Program-made: the position numbers and the translations under genes
In this document: positions 44,797-52,820 of the stretch, piece after piece
Numbering within the stretch: the stretch's first letter is position 1
How the letters are laid out: every line of letters begins with the position of its first letter
Notes under the pieces: generated by a model
Databases searched by the model: none
Seen by the model: the letters and a program-made list of their open reading frames with translations, nothing else
What the model was told of the DNA's origin: nothing
NCBI GenBank assembly: GCA_014841835.1
Contig: JACYUQ010000001.1
Span: 248,001 to 312,000, forward strand
Length of the DNA stretch: 64,000 bases
From: Oxalobacteraceae sp. CFBP 13730
GTDB taxonomy: Bacteria > Pseudomonadota > Gammaproteobacteria > Burkholderiales > Burkholderiaceae_D
Reading direction: 5' to 3'

Positions 44797-45918
44797 TCAC
44801 ACCATATCGGCAAACGCCACGCGATCGGTGGTGGCATTGCGCGCATCCTCGACGCGCACCTTGTGCGACGCCAGCAGGCCTTCGAGCGACGCATTCATCG
44901 TGTGGCAACCGGCATCGATGCCGCGATTCATGTGCGCGCGGATGCTGCCCAGGTCCCCCGCTTCGAGCATGCGCACGACGGCCGGACTCGGGGTCAGGCA
45001 TTCGGTGGCCAGGTGGTAGCGGTTGCCCTCCACCGACGGCAGCAGCGCCTGGCACAGCACGCCGCGCAGCGCGTGGGCCAGCGCTTGCGCCTGCGCGTCC
45101 GTGTTGCCCAGCAGGCGCAGCATCTTTTGCAGGCCCAGCTCGGTCGAGCGCGCATGCAGCGACGCCAGCACCAGCGGGCCGGATTCGGCCAGCGCCAGCG
45201 CTTCCTGCGCCGTCTGGGCATCGCGGATCTCGCCGATGACGATCACGTCGGGCCGCTCGCGCAGCGCGTCCAGTGCGCCCAGGTAGTAGCTGTCGACGTC
45301 GCCGTCCTCGCCCACTTCGCGCTGCGTGATGATGCACTTGCGCTGCGGGATCAGCGTTTCGACCGGGTCTTCGATGGTGATGATGTGGCCCGAGCGGTGG
45401 CGGTTGATCTCGTCGAGGATCGACGCGATCGTCGTCGACTTGCCCTGGCAGGTGTCGCCGATGATCAGGACCAGGCCACTGGTCAGGCTGGCGAATTCGC
45501 GCTCGTCGTCCCACAGGCCCAGGTCGGCCAGCGGGATCGGCTCTTTTGGAAAGCGCCGGATCACGCAGCCGATCCGCTTGCCGCCCTGGAAGCGGAAGCA
45601 GTTGGCGCGGATGCGCGCCGTGTGCAGGTCAATCGAGCGGTCGAACGCGCGCGACGCGATGCGCTGCGGCCAGTTCGGCTCGATCACGTCGAAGAATTCT
45701 TCCAACTCTTCTTTAGTGATTGGCGAATCGGTCACCGCCACCAGGCCCTTCGGCTGGCGCAGCATGAGCGGGCTGTTCTGGTGGATGATGATGTCCGAAA
45801 ACACCAGCTTCGAGTTCAGCAGATGCAGGATCTGCTGGACCAGCGTTTCGAATACCGGATGGTCTTCGTTCTCGATATACGACAGGGTGGGGATCTGCGA
45901 GGACTGGTGATGTTCCAT
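44797..45918 (-). CDS. PilT/PilU-like secretion and twitching ATPase
   Basis: 373-residue hexameric ATPase of the GspE/PilT superfamily. Walker A is GDTCQGKSTTIASIL, which keeps GxxxxGKST but replaces the usual PTGSG middle by DTCQG; the Asp box IITIEDPVETL, Walker B RPDVIVIGEIRD and His box VLASLHARST are present. N-terminal PAS-like half: LHLLNSKLVFSDIIIHQNSP. The AIRNLIRE motif of PilT is not seen, which points to PilU or an orphan paralogue. No pil genes are next to it, so the pilus role is inferred from family only. Confidence 0.85.
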   Translation of the reverse strand: MEHHQSSQIPTLSYIENEDHPVFETLVQQILHLLNSKLVFSDIIIHQNSPLMLRQPKGLVAVTDSPITKEELEEFFDVIEPNWPQRIASRAFDRSIDLHTARIRANCFRFQGGKRIGCVIRRFPKEPIPLADLGLWDDEREFASLTSGLVLIIGDTCQGKSTTIASILDEINRHRSGHIITIEDPVETLIPQRKCIITQREVGEDGDVDSYYLGALDALRERPDVIVIGEIRDAQTAQEALALAESGPLVLASLHARSTELGLQKMLRLLGNTDAQAQALAHALRGVLCQALLPSVEGNRYHLATECLTPSPAVVRMLEAGDLGSIRAHMNRGIDAGCHTMNASLEGLLASHKVRVEDARNATTDRVAFADMV

Positions 45919-45990
45919 CTGGCCGATGCTGGTAAAAGATCAAGTGTCGACCATTATAGAACCTGAATATTGCAGAAAAGAAAAAAATCT

Positions 45991-46473
45991 TCAGCGTGAC
46001 ATACTAGCAACAATGCGCTCGCCGAACACCGTGATCGTCACCCCAACCACCACCACCAGCGCACCAGCAATGCGCACGCCGGACACCTTGCGCGTTGCCA
46101 TATTGATCAGGCCAAAATGGTCGATCGCCATCGAACTGAGCAGCTGACCGGCAATCACCAGCACGATCAGGCTGAGCAGCCCGATGCGCGGCGCGAGGAA
46201 CACGGTCCCGAACACGAACGCCGCACCGAGAAAGCCGCCCAGGAATTTCCAGGCCGGCTGCGATGGCAAGGCTGCCAGCGTCGCGCCCAGGCCACCGACG
46301 CCGCTCTTGGCCAGCGCCACGGCCAGCAGCACCGCCGTGCCGCAGGTGAACGACACCAGTGCCGCCATCATCGAATTGGCCCCGATCGAATGGGCCAGCT
46401 GGCTGTTGATCGCCGCCTGCACCGACATGGCCATGCCCACACAGAAGGCCATCGCCAATAAAATCACGTTCAT
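45991..46473 (-). CDS. DMT family transporter (DUF606)
   Basis: 160-residue protein with five hydrophobic helices beginning MNVILLAMAFCVGMAMSVQA. The NSQLAHSIGANSMMAALVSF block and HFGLINMATRKVSGVRIAGA are characteristic of the short DUF606/YdcZ transporters, which act as homodimers or pairs. GGAG lies seven bases before ATG 46473. Substrate unknown. It follows the PilT-like gene with 72 bp between the two on the same strand, the transporter being upstream in transcription. Confidence 0.83.
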   Translation of the reverse strand: MNVILLAMAFCVGMAMSVQAAINSQLAHSIGANSMMAALVSFTCGTAVLLAVALAKSGVGGLGATLAALPSQPAWKFLGGFLGAAFVFGTVFLAPRIGLLSLIVLVIAGQLLSSMAIDHFGLINMATRKVSGVRIAGALVVVVGVTITVFGERIVASMSR

Positions 46474-46669
46474 CGCACTACTCCGTAGCAAAAAGCGCAC
46501 TATCTTAGTGCATCTTGCGCGGGCGTGTTGGATCGTCGGAGCACGCGGCTTAATCCGCACAGTTGCATTTCACACCACGGCGCGCGCAGTCTGTCGCAAA
46601 CGGCTCGGCATCACGGGACCGTCCTGCCAGGATGTGCAGCATTCCCACCGCCTTTCAAGGAGCCCCACC

Positions 46670-47443
46670 ATGTCGCGTCCTGTCTGTTCCACCCCTGCCC
46701 TGCGCGCCCTGATGCTCGCCGCCGTCCTCGCCTGCAGCGTGGCGCCCCCTGCGGCCATGGCCTGGCCATTCGGCAGCGAACAGGTCGAAGGCAATGGCAA
46801 CGTCACGCGCCAGGCGCGCAAGGTCGAGTCGTTCAATGGCATCGCGCTGGGTTTGCCGGGCCGGCTGGAACTGCGCAGTGGCAACGTCGACAGCGTCACG
46901 GTCGAGACCGACGACAATCTGCAGGCCCTGGTCGAGACGCGCGTCGAAGACGGCATGCTGCGCATCCGTCCCGCCAAGCGCAACCTGAACCTGCGCACCC
47001 GCAACCTCAAGATCGTCGTGACGGCGCGCCAGATCGAGCGCCTGTCGCTGGGCGGCTCGGGCACCATCGATGCGGATGTCCTGCGCGGCAAGCGCCTGGA
47101 CCTGGACGTCGGCGGCTCGGGCAAGATCCAGATTGCGCGGCTGGAAGCCGAGACGGTCTCCGCCAGCGTGGCCGGCAGCGGCGACCTGCGCGCCGATAAC
47201 GGCGCCGTACGCGACCTGTCGGTGTCGATCGGTGGTTCGGGCGATGTCGACCTGGGCAAGATCGCCGCCGATTCGGCGCGCGTGAGCATCGCCGGATCCG
47301 GCGATGCAACGGTGTGGGCAAAGAATGACCTGCGCGCGAGCATCGCCGGGTCGGGCGATGTCGGCTATTACGGCGATCCGACCGTGAGCCGCAGCGTGGC
47401 GGGTTCGGGAGAAGTGCGGCGCATCGGAAACGCGCCGCGCTGA
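46670..47443 (+). CDS. DUF2807 (GIN domain) exported protein
   Basis: 257-residue secreted protein. Signal peptide up to CSVAPPAAMAWP; then the head GIN domain with VESFNGIALGLPGRLEL and repeated Gly-rich turns: GGSGTIDAD, GGSGKIQIA, AGSGDLRAD, GGSGDVDLG, AGSGDATVW, AGSGDVGYY and AGSGEVRRI. These seven turns of a right-handed beta-helix recur every 20 to 22 residues. The family is annotated as a putative adhesin. ATG 46670 is fixed by AAGGAG nine bases upstream. A small stem (47454-47460 with 47467-47473) follows the stop. Confidence 0.85.
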   Translation: MSRPVCSTPALRALMLAAVLACSVAPPAAMAWPFGSEQVEGNGNVTRQARKVESFNGIALGLPGRLELRSGNVDSVTVETDDNLQALVETRVEDGMLRIRPAKRNLNLRTRNLKIVVTARQIERLSLGGSGTIDADVLRGKRLDLDVGGSGKIQIARLEAETVSASVAGSGDLRADNGAVRDLSVSIGGSGDVDLGKIAADSARVSIAGSGDATVWAKNDLRASIAGSGDVGYYGDPTVSRSVAGSGEVRRIGNAPR

Positions 47444-47488
47444 TGGGACAGAAAGCCGCTGCGCTCAGCGGCTCAGCAGCTCAGTGGC

Positions 47489-47968
47489 TCAATGACCCGC
47501 GTGCGCACCGTGCGCATCCTGCGCTGCCGGCTTGCCGCTGTGCGTCAGCGGCATGACCGGCAGCGTCACTTTCACTTCCTGGCGCTTGGCGGCGGCGTCC
47601 TGCACCACCAGGGTCAGCTCGACGTTCTCGCCTTCTTTCAGCTGGCGCTTCAGGTCCAGCAGCATCACGTGGTAGCCACCCGAGGCCAGCACGACCGGCT
47701 TGCCGGCCGGCAGATCGATGCTCTTCACCTGACGCATGCGCATCACCTGGCCTTCCATCGCCATCTCGTGGATTTCGGCGCGGCCGGCGACCGGCGTGCG
47801 CACTTCGAGCAGGCGCGCGGGCGTGGCCGATTGCAGCTGCATGAAGGCGCCCGTGCTTTTCTGGGCCGGGACGGTGGCGCGCACCCAGGGTTCGGTCACG
47901 GTGACCTGGGCCAGCGCGGAGACAGAAAACAGGCCCGCGGCAAGCGCGGCGATCAGGTGACGGGTCAT
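47489..47968 (-). CDS. PCu(A)C periplasmic copper chaperone
   Basis: 159-residue exported protein with signal peptide MTRHLIAALAAGLFSVSALA. It has the Cu(I) motif HxM-X(n)-M-X(n)-HxM: HEMAMEGQVMRMR then GGYHVML, which binds copper for delivery to cytochrome oxidase. The C-terminus DAHGAHAGH adds His residues that may bind Cu(II), as in longer members. No sco or cox genes are adjacent; it stands alone after DUF2807 (convergent). Confidence 0.9.
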   Translation of the reverse strand: MTRHLIAALAAGLFSVSALAQVTVTEPWVRATVPAQKSTGAFMQLQSATPARLLEVRTPVAGRAEIHEMAMEGQVMRMRQVKSIDLPAGKPVVLASGGYHVMLLDLKRQLKEGENVELTLVVQDAAAKRQEVKVTLPVMPLTHSGKPAAQDAHGAHAGH

Positions 47969-48008
47969 GGCAATCCTTGGCTAGTTGATGTCAGTGAAAA
48001 ATACAATC

Positions 48009-48551
48009 TTACACGGCGCCGCGCAAGGCTTCACGCTCGACCAGCACCGTGTCGGTACCATCGGTCAGCCATACCTGGCCATCCTGGATCGTGCACTGCA
48101 GCGCCATCGAGCGCGATGCCATCTTCTCGAGCTGGGCGCTGATCTCGGCCGGGATGTTGATGACGCTGACGTTCTTGGCGCGCTCGATCTTGTTGGCGAT
48201 GCCCTTGAACCAGATGCTGCTCGTCGCGCTGTAGCTGTAGACGATCACTTTCTCGGCGCGGCCGGCCGCCTTCAGCAGGCGCTTTTCGTCGGGCTGGCCC
48301 ACTTCGATCCACAGGTCGATGGCACCGGTGAGGTCCTTGAGCCACAGTGCCGGCTCATCGACGTCGAACAGGTCTTTCGTGAACGCCAGCGCCGGATCGG
48401 CGTGCAGCGCGTAGGCCAGCACGCGGATCATCACGCGCTCCTCGGTCTCGGACGGATGCCGGGCGATCGTCAGGCTGTGTTCCTGGTAATAGTTGCGGTC
48501 CATGTCGGCAATCGACAGGTCAGCCTTGTAGATGGTCGCTTTGATAGCCAT
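48009..48551 (-). CDS. yaeQ: YaeQ family protein
   Basis: 180-residue protein of the YaeQ family, with PD-(D/E)XK nuclease-like fold and unknown role. It begins MAIKATIYKADLSIADMDRN and shows HPSETEERVMIRVLAYALHA and DLWIEVGQPDEKRL, the latter containing the D-(x)-E-x-(Q) remains of the nuclease site. The start agrees with the family; the frame is open far upstream across the divergent oxidoreductase, which is not coding here. It is divergent from the oxidoreductase gene. Confidence 0.9.
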   Translation of the reverse strand: MAIKATIYKADLSIADMDRNYYQEHSLTIARHPSETEERVMIRVLAYALHADPALAFTKDLFDVDEPALWLKDLTGAIDLWIEVGQPDEKRLLKAAGRAEKVIVYSYSATSSIWFKGIANKIERAKNVSVINIPAEISAQLEKMASRSMALQCTIQDGQVWLTDGTDTVLVEREALRGAV

Positions 48552-48686
48552 TGGTGCTGTGCTTTGAACGGATTGATCGGTGGTCGGACTCGTGAGCCCG
48601 CTATTGTCGCATGCGCAGCGCGCACCGGGCGACGGCGCGGGGTAGACTTCCTGGCACAGATCATCCAACCAGCCAGGGAGACCCGC

Positions 48687-49718
48687 ATGACCGAGACCTT
48701 TCCACCCAATCAGCAATTCCTGCTCGCTGCCCGCCCGGTCGGGCTGCCGCAGGCCCACGACTGGCAACTGCACGAACAGGCGGTGCCGGCGCCCGCTGAG
48801 GGCGAGATCGTGGTCAAGGTGCTGTACCTGTCGCTCGACCCGGCCATGCGCGGCTGGATGAACGAAGGCAAATCGTATATCCGCCCGGTCGCCATCGGCG
48901 AAGTGATGCGCGCCGGCGGCCTGGGCGTGGTGGTGGCGTCGCGCTCGCCCCGCTTTGCGGTGGGCGACCATGTGGCCGGCGGCACCGGCGTGCAGCGCTA
49001 CTGGACCGGCCCCGCCGATGACAAGAACGCCAGTTTCGTCAAAATCGATCCACGCATCGGCAACCTTACTGCGTGGCTCAACCTGCTGGGCATGCCGGGC
49101 ATGACAGCGTACTTCGGCCTGCGCGAGGTCGGCCAGGCCAAGGCCGGCGACACGGTCGTGGTCTCGGGCGCGGCCGGCGCCGTCGGCATGACCGTGGGCC
49201 AGGTCGCCAAGCGCATGGGCTGCCGCGTGGTGGGCATTGCGGGCGGCGCCGAGAAATGCCGCTTCGTCGTCGAGCATTTGGGTTTTGATGCCTGCATCGA
49301 CTACAAGGCGGGCGGCCTGCACGCGGCGCTCAAGCAGCATTGCCCGCAGGGCGTGGACGTCTATTTCGACAATGTCGGCGGCGACATCCTCGACGCCGTC
49401 CTCACGCGCATCAACATGAAGGCGCGGATCGTGATCTGCGGCGCGATCTCGCAATACAACGCCACGGCGCCCGTCAAGGGGCCGGCGAACTACCTGGCGC
49501 TGCTGGTGAACCGCGCGCGGATGGAAGGCATGGTGGTGTTCGACTACGCGGCGCGCTACCACGAGGCTGTGGCCGAACTAGGCACATGGCTGGCGGCGGG
49601 CGAAATCACCAGCCACGAACACGTGGTCGACGGCTTCGAACAATTCCCGCAGGCGCTCCTGATGCTGTTCGAAGGCCGCAACCTGGGCAAGCTGGTGTTG
49701 AAGGTGGCCGACGCATAG
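48687..49718 (+). CDS. NADP-dependent medium-chain oxidoreductase (CurA-like)
   Basis: 343-residue zinc-independent MDR enzyme of the leukotriene B4 12-hydroxydehydrogenase/CurA group, which reduces alkenals or alkenones with NADPH. Family blocks: YLSLDPAMRGWMNEGKSY, MPGMTAYFGLREVGQ, VVSGAAGAVGMTVGQVAK (cofactor-binding) and DVYFDNVGGDILDAVL. AGGGAG lies eight bases before ATG 48687; upstream codons in frame belong to the YaeQ antisense region. No partner genes give the substrate. Confidence 0.9.
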   Translation: MTETFPPNQQFLLAARPVGLPQAHDWQLHEQAVPAPAEGEIVVKVLYLSLDPAMRGWMNEGKSYIRPVAIGEVMRAGGLGVVVASRSPRFAVGDHVAGGTGVQRYWTGPADDKNASFVKIDPRIGNLTAWLNLLGMPGMTAYFGLREVGQAKAGDTVVVSGAAGAVGMTVGQVAKRMGCRVVGIAGGAEKCRFVVEHLGFDACIDYKAGGLHAALKQHCPQGVDVYFDNVGGDILDAVLTRINMKARIVICGAISQYNATAPVKGPANYLALLVNRARMEGMVVFDYAARYHEAVAELGTWLAAGEITSHEHVVDGFEQFPQALLMLFEGRNLGKLVLKVADA

Positions 49719-49761
49719 ACACGCCGCAGCTGCCGCTGGCCTGCCCTTGCACGAAAACGGT

Positions 49762-49790
49762 GGAACTAACGCTCACCACGTCTCTCTAAA
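49762..49790 (+). promoter_or_regulatory. Candidate extracytoplasmic-stress sigma promoter
   Basis: GGAACT (49762-49767) and TCTAAA (49785-49790) are separated by 17 bases, close to RpoE/ECF-type promoters (GGAACTT, TCTAA). It is 85 bp upstream of the KGG stress gene. A hairpin CACGAGCGC/GCGCTCGTG (49791-49799 with 49813-49821) begins at the expected start of the transcript. Confidence 0.4.
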
Positions 49791-49874
49791 CACGAGCGCG
49801 CATCCTCTGTGTGCGCTCGTGGCATTCGGGCACGACCTCTATCACTGACAGCCCAAGGGCAGAAGGAGATCGAC

Positions 49875-50210
49875 ATGGCGACCAGCAAAGAGAACAGCAA
49901 GGGCACGACTACCGGCACTGCCCAGAAAAGCGGGCAACCGGCAAAGCGGGGTTTTGCAGCGATGGACCAGAACCAGCAGCGCGAAATTGCCAGCAAGGGC
50001 GGCCAGGCGGCGCACCAGAAAGGCACGGCGCACGAATTCGATTCCGAAGAAGCGCGCCGCGCCGGCCAGAAAGGCGGTGAAGCCGTCAGCCGCAACCGCG
50101 CGCACATGGCCGACATCGGCCGCAAGGGTGGCGAGAGCCGGCAGTCGGCCCAACGCGCGGCGGCAGCGGCGCTGGCCGACAAAGGCAATCGCCAGGGCAA
50201 GGACAGCTAA
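49875..50210 (+). CDS. KGG-repeat stress-induced protein
   Basis: 111-residue hydrophilic, disordered-looking protein rich in Gln, Lys, Gly and Ala. It has KGG-type repeats: IASKGGQAAHQKG, ARRAGQKGGEAVSRN and DIGRKGGESRQ, with a preceding FAAMDQNQQRE. This pattern (Con-10/GsiB-like) marks stress- and desiccation-induced proteins. AGAAGGAG lies six bases before ATG 49875. The leader has a hairpin at 49791-49821 and a candidate ECF promoter. Molecular function is unknown. Confidence 0.85.
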   Translation: MATSKENSKGTTTGTAQKSGQPAKRGFAAMDQNQQREIASKGGQAAHQKGTAHEFDSEEARRAGQKGGEAVSRNRAHMADIGRKGGESRQSAQRAAAAALADKGNRQGKDS

Positions 50211-50374
50211 TCCTGTCCGCGTCGTTTCCTGCCAGCGCGGGAGCGACGCGTTTGCGCGGTGTGTCTGCGCCGGCCCGCTGCCTGCGCCGGCCGGCTCCCG
50301 ACAACGGCCGTCACCCCACGTCCTGGCCAACCATTCGGGCACGGCACCACCCCCTGTGGTACATTGCCCGGCTT

Positions 50375-50908
50375 ATGCAAACGCTGAAATACCTGACCGC
50401 CTACCCCGAGCAACTGCGCACACAGGTCAGCGACCTGATCGCACAGAACCGCCTTGGCGACACGCTGCGCCAGCGCTATCCGGCGCCGCACGGCATTCGC
50501 ACCGACCGCGCGCTGTACGACTATGTACAAGACCTGAAAGACGAGTACCTGCGCCAGGCCGCGCCGGTGTCAAAAGTGGCCTTCGACAGCAAAATCCAGG
50601 TGGTCCAGCATGCGCTCGGCTTGCACACGGCCATCTCGCGGGTTCAGGGCGCGCGCCTCAAGGCCAAGCACGAGATCCGTATCGCCAGCCTGTTTCGCGA
50701 TGCGCCACTGCCGTTTTTGCGCATGATCGCCGTGCACGAACTGGCGCACCTGAAAGAAAAAGAACACGACAAGGCGTTCTACAAGCTGTGCAGCTGGATG
50801 GAACCGGCCTATCACCAGCTGGAGTTCGACGTACGGCTGTACCTGACCTGGCTCGATCTGGCCGGCGCACGCTTGTGGGACGTCGAACCAGCAGCGCTTT
50901 CGCGTTGA
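50375..50908 (+). CDS. YgjP-like zinc metallopeptidase
   Basis: 177-residue protein of the YgjP/DUF45-type peptidases. The zinc motif is HELAHLKEKEHDKAF (HExxH with a third His six residues on). The remaining part (RLKAKHEIRIASLF, FDVRLYLTWLDL) is consistent with the small cytoplasmic members. ATG 50375 is chosen over earlier in-frame codons because MQTLKYLTAYPEQL looks like the natural start. Its substrate is unknown. It is followed after 166 bp by the porin operon. Confidence 0.82.
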   Translation: MQTLKYLTAYPEQLRTQVSDLIAQNRLGDTLRQRYPAPHGIRTDRALYDYVQDLKDEYLRQAAPVSKVAFDSKIQVVQHALGLHTAISRVQGARLKAKHEIRIASLFRDAPLPFLRMIAVHELAHLKEKEHDKAFYKLCSWMEPAYHQLEFDVRLYLTWLDLAGARLWDVEPAALSR

Positions 50909-50914
50909 TGCTAC

Positions 50915-50938
50915 CATGTGCAACTAACGTTGCACATG
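50915..50938. promoter_or_regulatory. Perfect palindrome upstream of the porin operon
   Basis: CATGTGCAAC (50915-50924) and GTTGCACATG (50929-50938) are ten-base perfect arms around TAAC. GCGCAAC follows at once (50938-50944), so the GCAAC core occurs three times in alternating orientation. No T-run follows, so an operator is likelier than a terminator. Confidence 0.5.
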
Positions 50939-51074
50939 CGCAACAATAATCCTCGCCAATTGTCTGTCTTGTCGTGCTCCGCTCGACTTTGAACGTGTGC
51001 TTCGCTAGAGTCGTCAGGTTCTGGCCCGGCGTCACCCGACACCATATAGGCCCTTGGCGCCAATATCTCATCAC

Positions 51075-52367
51075 ATGCTTTCGCACTATTTTCCCGGCAC
51101 GCTATTGCCTGCCGCATTTGCCAGTTGTGTGCTCGCCTGCACGCCGCTACATGCACAGGCGCAGACACAAGGACAGGCACAGGCCGCCGACCCGGCGCCT
51201 GACATGGCCGCAGCTCCAACGTGGAAGCTGTCCGGCTTCGGCACGCTCGGCGTGGTCCATTCGAACAGCCGCGAGGCCGATTTCAGCTCGTCCATTCTGC
51301 GAGCCAGTGGCGCCGGCGTATCCGGTTCGTGGAGCCCGAACGTCGACAGCCGCCTCGGCGCCCAGCTCGACGTCAGCCAGGGCGCCTGGTCGGGCGTGCT
51401 GCAGGTGATCAGCGAGCAGCGCCTCGACCACAGCTACCAGCCGCGGATCGAATGGGCCAATATCAAGTATCAGATGACGCCCGATCTCGCCGTGCGCGTC
51501 GGCCGCATCGCACTGCCGGTCTTTCTCGGTGCCGAATCGCGCAAGGTCGGCTACACCATTCCCTGGGTGCGCACGCCGGTCGAAGTCTACGGCGCACTGC
51601 CGATTTCAAGCAGCGACGGGGTCGACGCTACCTGGCGCTGGAATGCGGGCGCGCTGCGCCATGCAACCCAGGTGTTTTCGGGCAGTACCGACCAGGATCT
51701 GGGTTACGGCCTGCAAATCGACGCCAAGAACATCCTGGGCCTGTCGCACAGCATCGACTACGGCCCGCTGACCGTGCGCCTGTCGGCAGCGCGCGCGCGC
51801 CTGAACACCGACATCGCCGCTGACCTGTTCGCAGGCCTGCGCATGTTCGGTCCGCGCGGCCAGATGCTGGCCGAGCGCTACGCCATCGTCGACAAGCGCG
51901 TCTCGATGATCAGCGCCGGCGCCAGCTACGACCCCGGCGCCTGGTTCGTGACCGCTGAAACCGGACGCACCCGCACCGACTCGCTGCTCGGTGGCGGCAC
52001 CTCGGTGTATGTCGGCGCCGGCTGGCGCCAGGGCGCATTCACGCCCTACGTTGGTTATGCGCAGATCCGCGCCGACGTGGCGACGTCCGATCCTGGCCTG
52101 CCACTGGAAGGCTTGCCGGCGCCGGTTGCCGCCGGCGCCGCCCAGGTCAACGGTGCGCTGAACACGCTGCTGGCCACGATTCCGATCCAGACCACCTGGA
52201 GCACCGGCGTGCGCTGGGACGTCGCCGCCGACGTCGCCCTCAAGCTGCAGTTCGAGCAAGTGCGCCCGCGCGGCGGCTCGCGCGGCACCCTGATCAATTC
52301 CACGCCTGCGTTTCGTTCGGATCGCACGGTCAACGTGACCAGCATTGCGCTGGACTTTGTCTTTTGA
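51075..52367 (+). CDS. Outer-membrane porin
   Basis: 430-residue beta-barrel protein. Signal peptide MLSHYFPGTLLPAAFASCVL to TPLHAQA, then a Gln/Ala linker, WKLSGFGTLGVVHSNSREAD, INYGPLTVRL-like strand patterns and a terminal aromatic strand SIALDFVF ending in Phe, the normal barrel C-terminus. GRIALPVFLGAESRKVGYT resembles channels of the OprB/OprO-like type by length only; the family is not certain. It heads a four-gene operon; its stop overlaps the next frame (TTGA) and the next ATG is five bases later. Confidence 0.8.
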   Translation: MLSHYFPGTLLPAAFASCVLACTPLHAQAQTQGQAQAADPAPDMAAAPTWKLSGFGTLGVVHSNSREADFSSSILRASGAGVSGSWSPNVDSRLGAQLDVSQGAWSGVLQVISEQRLDHSYQPRIEWANIKYQMTPDLAVRVGRIALPVFLGAESRKVGYTIPWVRTPVEVYGALPISSSDGVDATWRWNAGALRHATQVFSGSTDQDLGYGLQIDAKNILGLSHSIDYGPLTVRLSAARARLNTDIAADLFAGLRMFGPRGQMLAERYAIVDKRVSMISAGASYDPGAWFVTAETGRTRTDSLLGGGTSVYVGAGWRQGAFTPYVGYAQIRADVATSDPGLPLEGLPAPVAAGAAQVNGALNTLLATIPIQTTWSTGVRWDVAADVALKLQFEQVRPRGGSRGTLINSTPAFRSDRTVNVTSIALDFVF

Positions 52368-52372
52368 CGCCG

Positions 52373-52813
52373 ATGAAAACACGCCTCGGTACTTACTCCC
52401 GCCAGATGCTGGTCCTGTGCACGCTGTGCTTCGTCGCCATGAGCGCGTCGGCCGAACTGGTCGTCATCGTCTCCAGCCGCAACCCGAACCCGGTGCTTAA
52501 CGCCGAGCAGGTCAGCGCCATCTTCCTCGGCCAGACCGGCAGCTTCCCGGATGGCGCGGCTGCCGTTGCCATTGACCAAGGTCTGGGCGCTGCGCAGCGC
52601 GACCTGTTCTATCGCCAGCTCACCGGCAAGAGCCCGGCGCTGCTCAAGGCCCACTGGTCCAAGATGGTGTTCACCGGCCGCGGCCAGCCGCCACGCGAAG
52701 CCGCCAGCGACGCCGCCGTGCGCCGCATGGTGGCCGACAATCCGTCGATGATCGGCTACATCGAGCGCGCTGCGCTCGACCCGTCGGTGCGCCCCGTGCT
52801 GGTGCTGCAGTGA
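52373..52813 (+). CDS. Small PstS-like periplasmic binding protein
   Basis: 146-residue exported protein. Signal peptide QMLVLCTLCFVAMSASA then ELVVIVSSRNPNPVLNAEQV. VSAIFLGQTGSFPDGAAAVA and LTGKSPALLKAHWSKMVFTG correspond to one lobe of the PBP-like (PstS/PF12849) family, so the protein is about half the size of a transport binding protein. It may serve as a ligand sensor rather than a transporter part, since no ABC genes accompany it. A TTG at 52364 would add three residues. It lies between the porin and the GGDEF-EAL gene, seven bases before the latter. Confidence 0.8.
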   Translation: MKTRLGTYSRQMLVLCTLCFVAMSASAELVVIVSSRNPNPVLNAEQVSAIFLGQTGSFPDGAAAVAIDQGLGAAQRDLFYRQLTGKSPALLKAHWSKMVFTGRGQPPREAASDAAVRRMVADNPSMIGYIERAALDPSVRPVLVLQ

Positions 52814-52820
52814 GCACGCC

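Noticed and set aside
46670..47443. The GGSG/AGSG series as a DNA tandem repeat
   Set aside because: It is the protein-level turn pattern of a DUF2807 beta-helix; the DNA between the turns is not repeated.
47454..47473. AGCCGCT/AGCGGCT stem as a firm terminator after the DUF2807 gene
   Set aside because: Only seven base pairs and no T-run on either strand; mentioned but not called.
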